A DNA stretch of 64,000 nt, taken from Nocardia mikamii NBRC 108933. Its GTDB lineage: Bacteria; Actinomycetota; Actinomycetes; Mycobacteriales; Mycobacteriaceae. How positions within the stretch are numbered: position 1 is the stretch's first letter; every line of letters begins with the position of its first letter. The translations under genes were made by a program, and so were the position numbers. Location of the stretch: assembly GCF_001613505.1 (NCBI RefSeq), contig NZ_BDCM01000009.1:248001-312000 (forward strand). The letters are read 5' to 3'. The notes beneath the pieces were generated by a model. The model searched no databases, was not told the DNA's origin, and was given only the letters and a program-made list of their open reading frames with translations. Shown piece by piece: positions 9,632 to 15,956 of this stretch.

Positions 9632-9844
9632 CTACAGTTGGTCGGACAGGAGCTGAATCGGGCCGAGTCGCGGTCCCCGGACCCGGCTGACGGAGCGCAG
9701 GCAGTTCTGGCACTTGACCACGTCGAACCAGCCGCCCTCCGAATTGACGGGATAGCGCCGCAACTCCCCGCCACAGTGAGGGCACGCCCCGTCCACAAGC
9801 TCCCGCTCCAGGCGCGGCGCCTGGTCGTTCCGGTACTGGCTCAT
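9632..9844 (-). CDS. Small zinc-ribbon protein linked to HyuA/HyuB
   Basis: A 70-residue protein with CPHCGGELRRYPVN followed by VVKCQNCLRSVSRV: two CxxC knuckles spaced as in a zinc ribbon. It closely resembles the 86-residue protein at 19971-20231 (CPACG, RYPV, MVVKCQQCLHHVSV), which also sits next to a HyuA/HyuB pair. It is probably the small zinc-binding third subunit, comparable in role to the gamma subunit of acetone carboxylase; that role is inferred. The ATG at 9844 has GGAG 10 bases before it; an in-frame ATG at 9880 is possible. It is the first gene of the minus-strand operon. Confidence 0.75.
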   Translation of the reverse strand: MSQYRNDQAPRLERELVDGACPHCGGELRRYPVNSEGGWFDVVKCQNCLRSVSRVRGPRLGPIQLLSDQL

Positions 9845-9910
9845 TCCGTTCAACTCCACTGTCGAGTCGGTGACCGGCACTCTTGCGCCGGTGCACCGAC
9901 GCTATGGCAG

Positions 9911-9926
9911 GTGAGACCGGCGTCAC
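9911..9926. promoter_or_regulatory. Candidate operator GTGA-N8-TCAC upstream of the first hyu operon
   Basis: The 16-base element reads GTGAGACCGGCGTCAC, with inverted ends GTGA/TCAC. It lies 67 bases before the chosen start of the zinc-ribbon gene. An element with the same length and ends lies about 80 bases before the second HyuA gene (15862-15877). The short arms make chance occurrence plausible. Confidence 0.3.
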
Positions 9927-10132
9927 TATCCGCAAACCGCCGATATGAATCCGGAAAACGAAGATGGGCCGCGACGCCTCGCGACACGTGCCGCCTGCGC
10001 GCGCAACTCGGTGGCGATAGCGGCCAGGGTCTCGGGATCCGCACGATTCGCCTCACGCAGGATCGATCGCACTGCCTCGAACTGGGCAACATCCGCACCA
10101 GCCCGGCGCGGAAGAAGTCGGCGAATGTCCAT
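9926..10132 (-). CDS. Possible small or truncated hypothetical protein
   Basis: A 68-residue frame from an ATG at 10132. Its middle (AVRSILREANRADPETLAAIATELRAQ) is helix-forming and looks more protein-like than the alternatives, but I recognise no family and see no good ribosome binding site. The inserted cassette begins 20 bases upstream of this ATG, so the frame could be the 3' part of a gene cut by that insertion. The frame continues upstream into the IS-end repeats as an artificial extension. Existence as a gene is uncertain. Confidence 0.25.
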   Translation of the reverse strand: MDIRRLLPRRAGADVAQFEAVRSILREANRADPETLAAIATELRAQAARVARRRGPSSFSGFISAVCG

Positions 10133-10145
10133 CCTCGGCGCCCCG

Positions 10146-10151
10146 ATCGGG
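10146..10151. repeat. Target site duplication ATCGGG, left copy
   Basis: ATCGGG immediately precedes the left terminal TG of the cassette. An identical ATCGGG directly follows the right terminal CA at 12645-12650. Six bases is within the duplication size usual for IS21-family elements. Confidence 0.75.
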
Positions 10152-10157
10152 TGACAG

Positions 10158-10205
10158 CGGCCAGTTGGAATTCCCCGCGGACGGCCAGTTCTGATTCCCC
10201 GTGGG
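10158..10205. repeat. Two 24-base subterminal direct repeats at the left cassette end
   Basis: Copy 1 (10158-10181) and copy 2 (10182-10205) both read CGGCCAGTT, then two or three variable bases, then ATTCCCC and a GC-rich end. A third degenerate copy starts at 10206 (CGGCCCGTT). Tandem subterminal repeats of about this size are typical of IS21-family ends. Confidence 0.7.
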
Positions 10206-10333
10206 CGGCCCGTTCGCTTGGCCGGGCACATTGTCAGCAATGTATTTCGATCGAGCGGTAGCCGATGTGCGTGCACTATGCCCTGGCCTGGATCGACGAC
10301 CTCGACGGGGTAGGTGGCGGCGGGGTCGCGAAG

Positions 10334-10378
10334 GTGACGAGTGTCACTTCATGTCAGATCTGGCGGGCGGGGCGTGTC
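10334..10378 (+). promoter_or_regulatory. Candidate ECF41-type promoter elements before the oxidoreductase
   Basis: ECF41 sigma factors recognise a TGTCACA-like -35 and a CGTC-like -10 upstream of their partner gene. Here TGTCACT (10342-10348) and TGTCAGA (10352-10358) precede CGTGTC (10373-10378), 9 bases before the oxidoreductase ATG. The spacing is not ideal for either -35 candidate. GTGAC and GTCAC (10334-10338, 10343-10347) also form a small inverted repeat. Confidence 0.35.
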
Positions 10379-10386
10379 TCGGGGGT

Positions 10387-11580
10387 ATGACTGATTTCAA
10401 CTCCATCACCAAGGTGGTCGTCATCGGCGGCGGTTACGCCGGAACCGTGGCGGCCAATCGGCTGCGGCTGCGTCGCGATGTCGAGATCACGCTGGTCAAC
10501 CCACGCCCGGAGTTTGTCGAGCGGATGCGGTTGCACCAGTTCGTGGCCGGTACCCACGAGGCCGCCGTCGGGTACGACACGCTGCTCGGCGCGGGTGTAC
10601 GGCTGATCGTGGATCATGCCGTCCGTATCGATACCGCCGCTCGCACGGTGGAACTGGGCTCGGGGCGCACGCTCGGGTACGACTATGTGGTCTACGCGGT
10701 CGGCAGCACCGCCGCGGTGCCCGTGTCGGTGCCCGGTGCGGCCGAGTTCGCTTATCCGATCGCCGAATACGAACACGCACAGCGGCTGCGCGCCGCGCTG
10801 GGGGAACTGCCCGCGCAGGCGCCGATCGTCGTCGTCGGCGGCGGGCTCACCGGTATCGAGACCGCCGCCGAACTCGCCGAGCAGGGCCGCGCCGTCACGC
10901 TCGTGGGTGGCGGTATGTTGGCGGCGAAATTCTCCGATCCGGCCCGGCGGTCGGTGGCGAAGTGGCTGTCCGAGAACGGAGTCCAGATGCGCGAGCAGGC
11001 GCGGGTGCGCGAGGTGCGAGGCGACGGGGTCGTCTTGGCCGACGGCGATGTGCTGCCCAGCGCGATCACGATCTGGACCGCCGGATTCGGGGTGCCCGAG
11101 CTGGCGGCGCGCAGCGGGCTGCGCACCGACGAACAGGGCCGGTTGCTGACCGATGAGACGTTGACCAGTATCGACGACGATCGCATTGTCGCCGCCGGGG
11201 ACGCGGTCGCGCCCTCGGGCCGGCCGCTGCGGATGAGCTGTTATGCCGCTCAGCCCCTGGGCGCGCAGGCCGCAGGCAACGTGCTGGCCCGCATCGCGGG
11301 GTCCGAGCCCAGCGTGCTGGATGTGGCCTTCGTGGCGTGCACCGTGGGTTTGGGCGGCCGCGCGGGTGTGATGCAGTTCAGCCGTCGTGACGACACGCCC
11401 GTGCCGATGTACCTCGGCGGGCGCGTGGCCGGACAGATCAAGGAGCGGGTTGGTCTGGCCGGGCCGATCGGGACCATCCGCAAGGAGGCCCGCAAGCCCG
11501 GTGCGATCCCCACCTTCATGGGCTTGGGCAGGCGCAAGGAATTGCGTGTAGCCGAGCCGGAGGGGATCGTGAAGCCGTGA
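10387..11580 (+). CDS. NAD(P)/FAD-dependent oxidoreductase (NDH-2/pyridine nucleotide-disulphide type), ECF41 partner
   Basis: A 397-residue flavoprotein with the FAD-binding GGGYAGTVAANRLR near residue 13, an NAD(P)-binding VVGGGLTGIETAAELAEQG near residue 140, and the second FAD segment VAAGDAVAPSGRPLRMSCYAAQPLGAQAAGN. The layout matches type II NADH dehydrogenase-like proteins without a redox disulphide. The ATG at 10387 is chosen because homology begins there (MTDFNSITKVVVIGGGY); the frame is open further upstream. Its stop overlaps the sigma factor start (GTGA). Oxidoreductases of this kind are known genetic partners of ECF41 sigma factors and probably targets of the linked sigma factor. 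It is cargo of the cassette described here. Confidence 0.88.
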   Translation: MTDFNSITKVVVIGGGYAGTVAANRLRLRRDVEITLVNPRPEFVERMRLHQFVAGTHEAAVGYDTLLGAGVRLIVDHAVRIDTAARTVELGSGRTLGYDYVVYAVGSTAAVPVSVPGAAEFAYPIAEYEHAQRLRAALGELPAQAPIVVVGGGLTGIETAAELAEQGRAVTLVGGGMLAAKFSDPARRSVAKWLSENGVQMREQARVREVRGDGVVLADGDVLPSAITIWTAGFGVPELAARSGLRTDEQGRLLTDETLTSIDDDRIVAAGDAVAPSGRPLRMSCYAAQPLGAQAAGNVLARIAGSEPSVLDVAFVACTVGLGGRAGVMQFSRRDDTPVPMYLGGRVAGQIKERVGLAGPIGTIRKEARKPGAIPTFMGLGRRKELRVAEPEGIVKP

Positions 11581-12497
11581 CCTCTATCGACGAGCACACC
11601 GAGCGTTTCGTGCACCTGCGACCGCTGCTGTTCACCATCGTCTACGAAATCCTCGGCTCGGCAACCGAAGCCGACGATGTGTTGCAGGACAGCTATCTGC
11701 GGTGGCGGCGAGTGGACCTGACCACCGTGCGTGACACCAAATCCTATCTGGCCCAACTGGTCACCCGCCAGGCGCTGAATGTGTTGCGGGCCGGCGCCAG
11801 TCGCCGCGAGGAATACGTCGGCCCGTGGTTGCCCGAGCCGCTGCTGCTCACCGACGGCGACGCCTCGAGCGATGTGGTGCTCACCGAATCGGTCTCGATG
11901 GGGATGCTGGTGGTGCTGGAATCGCTCACTCCCATCGAGCGAGCGGTCTTCGTGCTGCGCGACGTATTCGGCTTCGACTACGACGAAATCGCGTCCGCGA
12001 CGGGCAAGTCCGTCGACGCTGTGCATCAGACGGCCCGCCGCGCCCGCAACCACGTGCAGGCCCGGCGCAAGCGGTACGCCCCCGTCGACACCGCCCGAAC
12101 TGCCGCGGTCACCGAACGCTTCATCACGGCCGCGACCACCGGGGACATGGATGGCTTGCTGTCGCTACTCGCGCCCGATATCACCTGGACCACCGACAGC
12201 GGCGGCAAGGTGACCGCGCTACCGGAGCTGATCATGGTCGGCGCCGAACGGGTGGGCGCGATTCTCATGGCGGTCTTCCGATACGCGCAGCGACGACCGC
12301 AGGTACGAATCGAGACGGTGAACTGCAACAGCCAACCAGCACTTGCGTGCTACATCGACGACAAACCGGAAGCCCTTCTCGTGTTCGACATCGCCGACGA
12401 CAAGATCATCAACGGCTACGGTATTCGCAACCCAGACAAACTGGCCGCCCTCGAAATCCCCCGCGCAATCAGCCGCGCCGAGACACCCACGGCGTAA
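11577..12497 (+). CDS. ECF41-family RNA polymerase sigma factor with SnoaL-like C-terminal domain (SigJ-like)
   Basis: 306 residues: sigma-70 region 2 (FTIVYEILGSATEADDVLQDSYLRW) and region 4 (IERAVFVLRDVFGFDYDEIASATGKSVDAVHQTARRAR, near 11935-12050), then a SnoaL-like extension. The extension has the ECF41 marks: DSGGKVTA, a one-residue variant of DGGGK, and NPDKL near the C-terminus. In this family the extension replaces an anti-sigma factor and controls core-polymerase activity. The GTG start overlaps the oxidoreductase stop, so the two are co-translated. The inducing signal is unknown. It is carried in the IS21-ended cassette. Confidence 0.9.
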   Translation: MTSIDEHTERFVHLRPLLFTIVYEILGSATEADDVLQDSYLRWRRVDLTTVRDTKSYLAQLVTRQALNVLRAGASRREEYVGPWLPEPLLLTDGDASSDVVLTESVSMGMLVVLESLTPIERAVFVLRDVFGFDYDEIASATGKSVDAVHQTARRARNHVQARRKRYAPVDTARTAAVTERFITAATTGDMDGLLSLLAPDITWTTDSGGKVTALPELIMVGAERVGAILMAVFRYAQRRPQVRIETVNCNSQPALACYIDDKPEALLVFDIADDKIINGYGIRNPDKLAALEIPRAISRAETPTA

Positions 12498-12617
12498 ACC
12501 CCATCTTTACGCGATGCCGACATCCCGAAATACCGGATTTCGGCGAGATTCCGCCACACGATAGCTTGCTACGCGCTAGCCCCGGCGGCCAGATAGCGCC
12601 CCGCCAAGGGGCCGCGA

Positions 12618-12644
12618 GTGGGGAATTTCAACCCGCCGATGACA
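12618..12644. repeat. Right terminal inverted repeat of the cassette
   Basis: Read inward from 12644 on the minus strand this 27-base end matches the left end at 21 of 27 positions, sharing the TG start, CGGC, GTTG and AATTCCCC. It is followed directly by the ATCGGG duplication. Confidence 0.7.
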
Positions 12645-12650
12645 ATCGGG
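12645..12650. repeat. Target site duplication ATCGGG, right copy
   Basis: Identical to 10146-10151 and directly adjacent to the terminal CA of the cassette. The remaining gap to 12835 has lower GC than its surroundings and no recognisable gene. Confidence 0.75.
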
Positions 12651-12835
12651 TAGCTCCTCGTAGATCGAGATGGCGAAGGAATCGTGCGAACCTCGCTGAA
12701 TTTTCGCGATTCTCGACGTATTGGTGGACGTTTGCGCAACGCTACGACATTCTTTACGCCAGGCCGAAAACCTGAGAGCTCTATCGCGATCCGATTATGA
12801 AACCTTCCTGAGCAGCTGCTCGATAGAGTCGGCAC

Positions 12836-13369
12836 ATGCCAGAGTTGATCGCGCCGAGCACACACCTGCACCGCGCCTGGCTCGACGCGCATACCGAGTG
12901 GGGCCCCGGCGTCCATGAAGACGGGTTCGGGTTGACGCCCGCCGACGAAGTTGACTCGCAACCCGGCTTCACAACGTGGGTGCGACGACTGACCAGCGAC
13001 GCACAAACGACATACCGGTGGATTGTCGAAGACGACCGCGTACTCGGCGGGATCGCATTGCGACACAGCTTCGACGACCATGTGGACTGGGCCGGGCACA
13101 TCGGCTTCGGCATTCGACCGACAGCGCGACGGCGCGGGCTTGCCACCTGGGCGTTGGTCAGGATGCTCAACCACGCACGAGCACTCGGCCTCGATCGCGT
13201 GCTGGTCGTATGCGCCTCGGACAACGTCGCATCAGCGAAAACGATCGAGCGCGTCGGCGGCATCTTCGACCAGGTTCGCGACACCCGATACGGACCCGCG
13301 CGACGCTACTGGATAGAACTCGCACAACCCACGCCGAACCCGCACACCGACCGCGAGCCGACAAATTGA
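12836..13369 (+). CDS. GNAT-family N-acetyltransferase
   Basis: A 177-residue acetyltransferase. The acetyl-CoA-binding region reads IGFGIRPTARRRGLATWALVRML (about residues 88-110), and the C-terminal NVASAKTIERVGGIFDQVRD is the usual GNAT motif B region. It resembles the predicted acetyltransferases of the COG3981 type, length normal. It stands alone on the plus strand just after the mobile cassette. The acceptor is unknown. Confidence 0.88.
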   Translation: MPELIAPSTHLHRAWLDAHTEWGPGVHEDGFGLTPADEVDSQPGFTTWVRRLTSDAQTTYRWIVEDDRVLGGIALRHSFDDHVDWAGHIGFGIRPTARRRGLATWALVRMLNHARALGLDRVLVVCASDNVASAKTIERVGGIFDQVRDTRYGPARRYWIELAQPTPNPHTDREPTN

Positions 13370-13553
13370 CAAGAACATACACTCCCCGAATTGGACGCCG
13401 ACGGGGTACACGGATGTGGCGAGCTGCTACAGTTTTTGCGGGACAACGCAATTCGGTCCGCATCGTCCGACACCCACCGAGGCGTTCGCCGGTGTCCTGT
13501 ATCCACAGTGGGCAGCGTCAGAGGACGGTCGGCCGGATAGGGTGGCGATTGTG

Positions 13554-14168
13554 GTGGGGATTCGGCGTCTGGTTCTGGCCGGCATCGTCGTGATGAGTGT
13601 GGCGGCATGTGGCGAATCAGGGTCGGATTCGCCGGAGACGACATCGGGTCCGACGATTCGAACGGCCTGCGACGCCAGTGCGGCGAACGGAGCCGTCTTC
13701 ACCACCGAGGCACGTCCCGATATGCCGTTCACGCTCCGGCTTCCGCAACTGCGTGGCTGGCAGGTGGCCCCGGTCGAAGGCGACGATCTGGTGTTGCGTC
13801 GCGTCGATCGGCACGCGGGACGGATGAGCAGTGCGACCGTCATCCTCGGCATCTCCCCGCCACGCAGCGCTACCGACACTACGATCGTGCTCGAATCGAT
13901 CGCCGGCAAGTGGCGGCAGTGGCGATCCCAGCCCGTCCAGGTATGCGGTCGGGGCGGCACCCGAAGCACCGGTATCTTGCCCGCGTCCGGTGACGATGGA
14001 GTCGATCACTACCACGAGTTCATCGGATTCGAATATCTTTCGGGCGACATGCTGTATCCGATCCGGATGTCGGTCGAGGTCACGGCCGCCGAGCGAGACA
14101 TGTTCCAGCCCGATATCGACACCTTCGTCGACGGACTGCAGATCGTGCCGATCCCTCCGGCCGGTTGA
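13554..14168 (+). CDS. Putative lipoprotein, LpqN-like
   Basis: A 204-residue exported protein. A GTG at 13554 gives a short lipoprotein signal peptide (MGIRRLVLAGIVVMSVAAC) with lipobox VAAC; the frame is open further upstream without signal-like character. The mature part (FTLRLPQLRGWQVAPVEGDDLVL and a C-terminal FQPDIDTFVDGLQIVP) resembles the LpqN/LpqT family of mycobacterial cell-envelope lipoproteins, whose function is poorly defined. It is convergent with the DUF3052 gene 25 bases downstream. Family assignment is moderate; export and lipidation are likely. Confidence 0.72.
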   Translation: MGIRRLVLAGIVVMSVAACGESGSDSPETTSGPTIRTACDASAANGAVFTTEARPDMPFTLRLPQLRGWQVAPVEGDDLVLRRVDRHAGRMSSATVILGISPPRSATDTTIVLESIAGKWRQWRSQPVQVCGRGGTRSTGILPASGDDGVDHYHEFIGFEYLSGDMLYPIRMSVEVTAAERDMFQPDIDTFVDGLQIVPIPPAG

Positions 14169-14192
14169 GCATCACCGTCCGCTCCCCCGCAC

Positions 14193-14597
14193 TCAGGCCC
14201 GGTCGGCCAGGCGGAGGACGAAGCGCAGACCGGACCAGGTGTCGTCGATGGCGCAGACCTTGTTGTCGACGAGTCCAGCGGCCGAGCCGAATTCGCGGAC
14301 GACGGCATCGCCGAGGTCGGTGACGACTCCGCTGGATTTCTTGGGCCAGGCGATCCATAGTCCACCCGCCTGCGCGAGCAGCGTGCGCCACGTGCCGAAT
14401 CGGCGATTCAGGGACGCGTAGTCGGGACAGAAGCCGACGATCACGTCGTAGGGCTCGCGGCCCGCTCGCCGATGCACCGTCACCTGAGGCGGGAGTGGTT
14501 CGAGCGTCAATCCGCGCGGCGCGTCGGTCAGAAGCACGCGGGCGCCGGGCCGAATGCCGAGTTTGCGGGCCAGCGCCGCGCTCGGGGATGCCGCCAT
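14193..14597 (-). CDS. DUF3052 family protein
   Basis: A 134-residue cytoplasmic protein with the DUF3052 hallmarks: N-terminal KLGIRPGARVLLTDAPRG, a central LWIAWPKKSSGVVTDL, and the C-terminal AAGLVDNKVCAIDDTWSGLRFV. The family is widespread and its function is not established. Monocistronic, divergent from the GAF-LuxR regulator gene at 14694 and convergent with the lipoprotein gene. The ATG at 14597 is the only reasonable start. Confidence 0.9.
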   Translation of the reverse strand: MAASPSAALARKLGIRPGARVLLTDAPRGLTLEPLPPQVTVHRRAGREPYDVIVGFCPDYASLNRRFGTWRTLLAQAGGLWIAWPKKSSGVVTDLGDAVVREFGSAAGLVDNKVCAIDDTWSGLRFVLRLADRA

Positions 14598-14642
14598 GCG
14601 CCCACGATACGTACCGCTCGACCGGGCGCACTCCTTCCCCTT

Positions 14643-14675
14643 CCAATATTGGATATATTATATTGAAGTGAGGTA
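14643..14675 (+). promoter_or_regulatory. AT-rich promoter segment with CCAATATTGG palindrome
   Basis: In a region of about 67% GC, positions 14642-14669 are almost entirely A and T apart from a few G/C, including the perfect 10-base palindrome CCAATATTGG (14643-14652) and ATATATTATATTGA. It lies 20-50 bases before the GAF-LuxR start. It is likely a promoter/operator, possibly autoregulatory; the bound protein is unknown. Confidence 0.45.
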
Positions 14676-14693
14676 GATCACGGGAGTTCGCAT

Positions 14694-15803
14694 ATGAGCA
14701 GTTCATCGATCCACTGGGGTTCCGCCGAGTTGGCGGCGGCGGTGACCGAGATCGCCCGCGCCACCGGTGACGCGCTCGACCGCGAGCCGTTCGAGGCGGC
14801 GATCGACGCCGAACGACCACCGGACGCTTCCGCCCTGAGCGACCTCTGGGATCTGGTGACCACCGAGGCGCTGCGGGAAGCCGGCGGCGGCGCCACCACG
14901 CCGGATCGCCTCACCGACCTGATCGGGCTGCTCGGGCGGATCCGCGAGGCGGAGGCGATGCACGCTCAGCTGCGACTCGCCGACCGGACTCGCGCCCTGG
15001 CGGGCGTGCGCAGCGCACTCGCGCGGGTCGGCACGGCCCGGTCGGTCGATACTCTGCTGGCTCGTGCTCCCGAAGCGGCATGCGGTCTCGGATTCGATCG
15101 CGCGCTGGTGTCCACCGTCGACGGAACGTGGCGGCTGCACACGATGTGCGTCGTGCGCGATCAGCGCTGGGCCGATGAAATCGTCGCGGTGGGCCGGGAG
15201 AACCCGCCCGTGCTGGATCGCGGCCTGGTCGAGAACGACCCGGTGGTCGACGCGCGGCCCGTCCTCGTCTCCGAAGTCCAGGACAATCCCCGGGTCAACC
15301 GCCCCCTCGCACAGATCACCAAATCGTCGTCGTACGGAATCGCACCGCTGCTGGTCGACGGCAATGTGGTCGGACTGGTGCACGGCGACTGCTATCACCA
15401 GCGGCGGATACTCGGCGAGGTCGACCGGATGGTGTTGTCGGCCTTCGCCGACGGACTGAGCCAGCACCTGGCGAGAGTCACCGTGCTGGAGGGACTCTCG
15501 GCGATCCGCACGCAGATCGACGGTCTGACCGGATGGCGCGCCCCGGCCCCGGCGGTCATCGAATCCATCGCGGCGAGCCGCGACGACGATTCTGTTCTGA
15601 CGCGCCGGGAGGCGCAGATCGTGCGGCTGATGGCAGCCGGCGACTCGAACGGGAAGATCGCCCGCCGGCTCACCATCTCCGAGGGCACGGTGAAAACCCA
15701 CATCACCCGCATCCTGCGCAAACTGGGAGCGGCCAATCGGGCCGAGGCCGTATCGATCTGGCTGCGCAGCTCCGCCCGGGCGGGCTCGGCAGCGTGCGTC
15801 TGA
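14694..15803 (+). CDS. GAF domain LuxR-type transcriptional regulator
   Basis: 369 residues: an N-terminal helical region, a GAF-like sensor (about 95-255, with the YGIAPLLVDGNVVGLVHGDC core), and a C-terminal LuxR helix-turn-helix (LTRREAQIVRLMAAGDSNG, then KIARRLTISEGTVKTHITR, about 300-352). The architecture is common among actinobacterial regulators placed beside catabolic genes. It lies 150 bases upstream of the second HyuA/HyuB cluster, in the same orientation, and probably activates it. The ATG at 14694 is chosen; the AT-rich segment before it is the likely promoter. Confidence 0.87.
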   Translation: MSSSSIHWGSAELAAAVTEIARATGDALDREPFEAAIDAERPPDASALSDLWDLVTTEALREAGGGATTPDRLTDLIGLLGRIREAEAMHAQLRLADRTRALAGVRSALARVGTARSVDTLLARAPEAACGLGFDRALVSTVDGTWRLHTMCVVRDQRWADEIVAVGRENPPVLDRGLVENDPVVDARPVLVSEVQDNPRVNRPLAQITKSSSYGIAPLLVDGNVVGLVHGDCYHQRRILGEVDRMVLSAFADGLSQHLARVTVLEGLSAIRTQIDGLTGWRAPAPAVIESIAASRDDDSVLTRREAQIVRLMAAGDSNGKIARRLTISEGTVKTHITRILRKLGAANRAEAVSIWLRSSARAGSAACV

Positions 15804-15861
15804 CCCGCCGCCGGCCGGTTCGGCCGAAGGTCGTACGAATCCCTTACCCACGCCGGATGTT

Positions 15862-15877
15862 GTGAACGGCGCTTCAC
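15862..15877. promoter_or_regulatory. Candidate operator GTGAA-N6-TTCAC before second hyu operon
   Basis: GTGAACGGCGCTTCAC has perfect 5-base inverted arms and lies about 80 bases before the HyuA start. A 16-base element with the same GTGA and TCAC ends occurs upstream of the first hyu operon at 9911-9926. It could bind the GAF-LuxR regulator, but that is a guess. Confidence 0.35.
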
Positions 15878-15956
15878 GAGACAGTGAGCTGCACCACAAA
15901 AGCGGCGCCCTCGCAGGGGCTCAGCCGCTGCAGCACATGGCACTGGAGGCGCAAAT

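Larger units (their letters stand above)
10152..12644. mobile_element. IS21-type-ended cassette (no transposase) carrying an oxidoreductase and an ECF41 sigma factor
   Basis: The unit is 2,493 bases long, begins with TG and ends with CA. Its outer 27 bases form imperfect inverted repeats with 21 identities (left TGACAGCGGCCAGTTGGAAT..., right end read inward TGTCATCGGCGGGTTGAAAT...), and both continue with TCCCC. It is bounded by identical ATCGGG hexamers. The left end also has a second 24-base direct copy of the subterminal repeat, as expected for the multiple transposase-binding sites of IS21 elements. Inside are only a flavin oxidoreductase and its ECF41 sigma factor; no IstA or IstB is visible. 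It is best read as a non-autonomous mobile insertion cassette or an element whose transposase genes were replaced. The family assignment of the ends is from memory of actinobacterial IS21 termini. Confidence 0.65.

Noticed and set aside
10152..12644. A complete autonomous IS21 element
   Set aside because: No istA or istB-like gene lies between the ends; only the oxidoreductase and sigma factor do.
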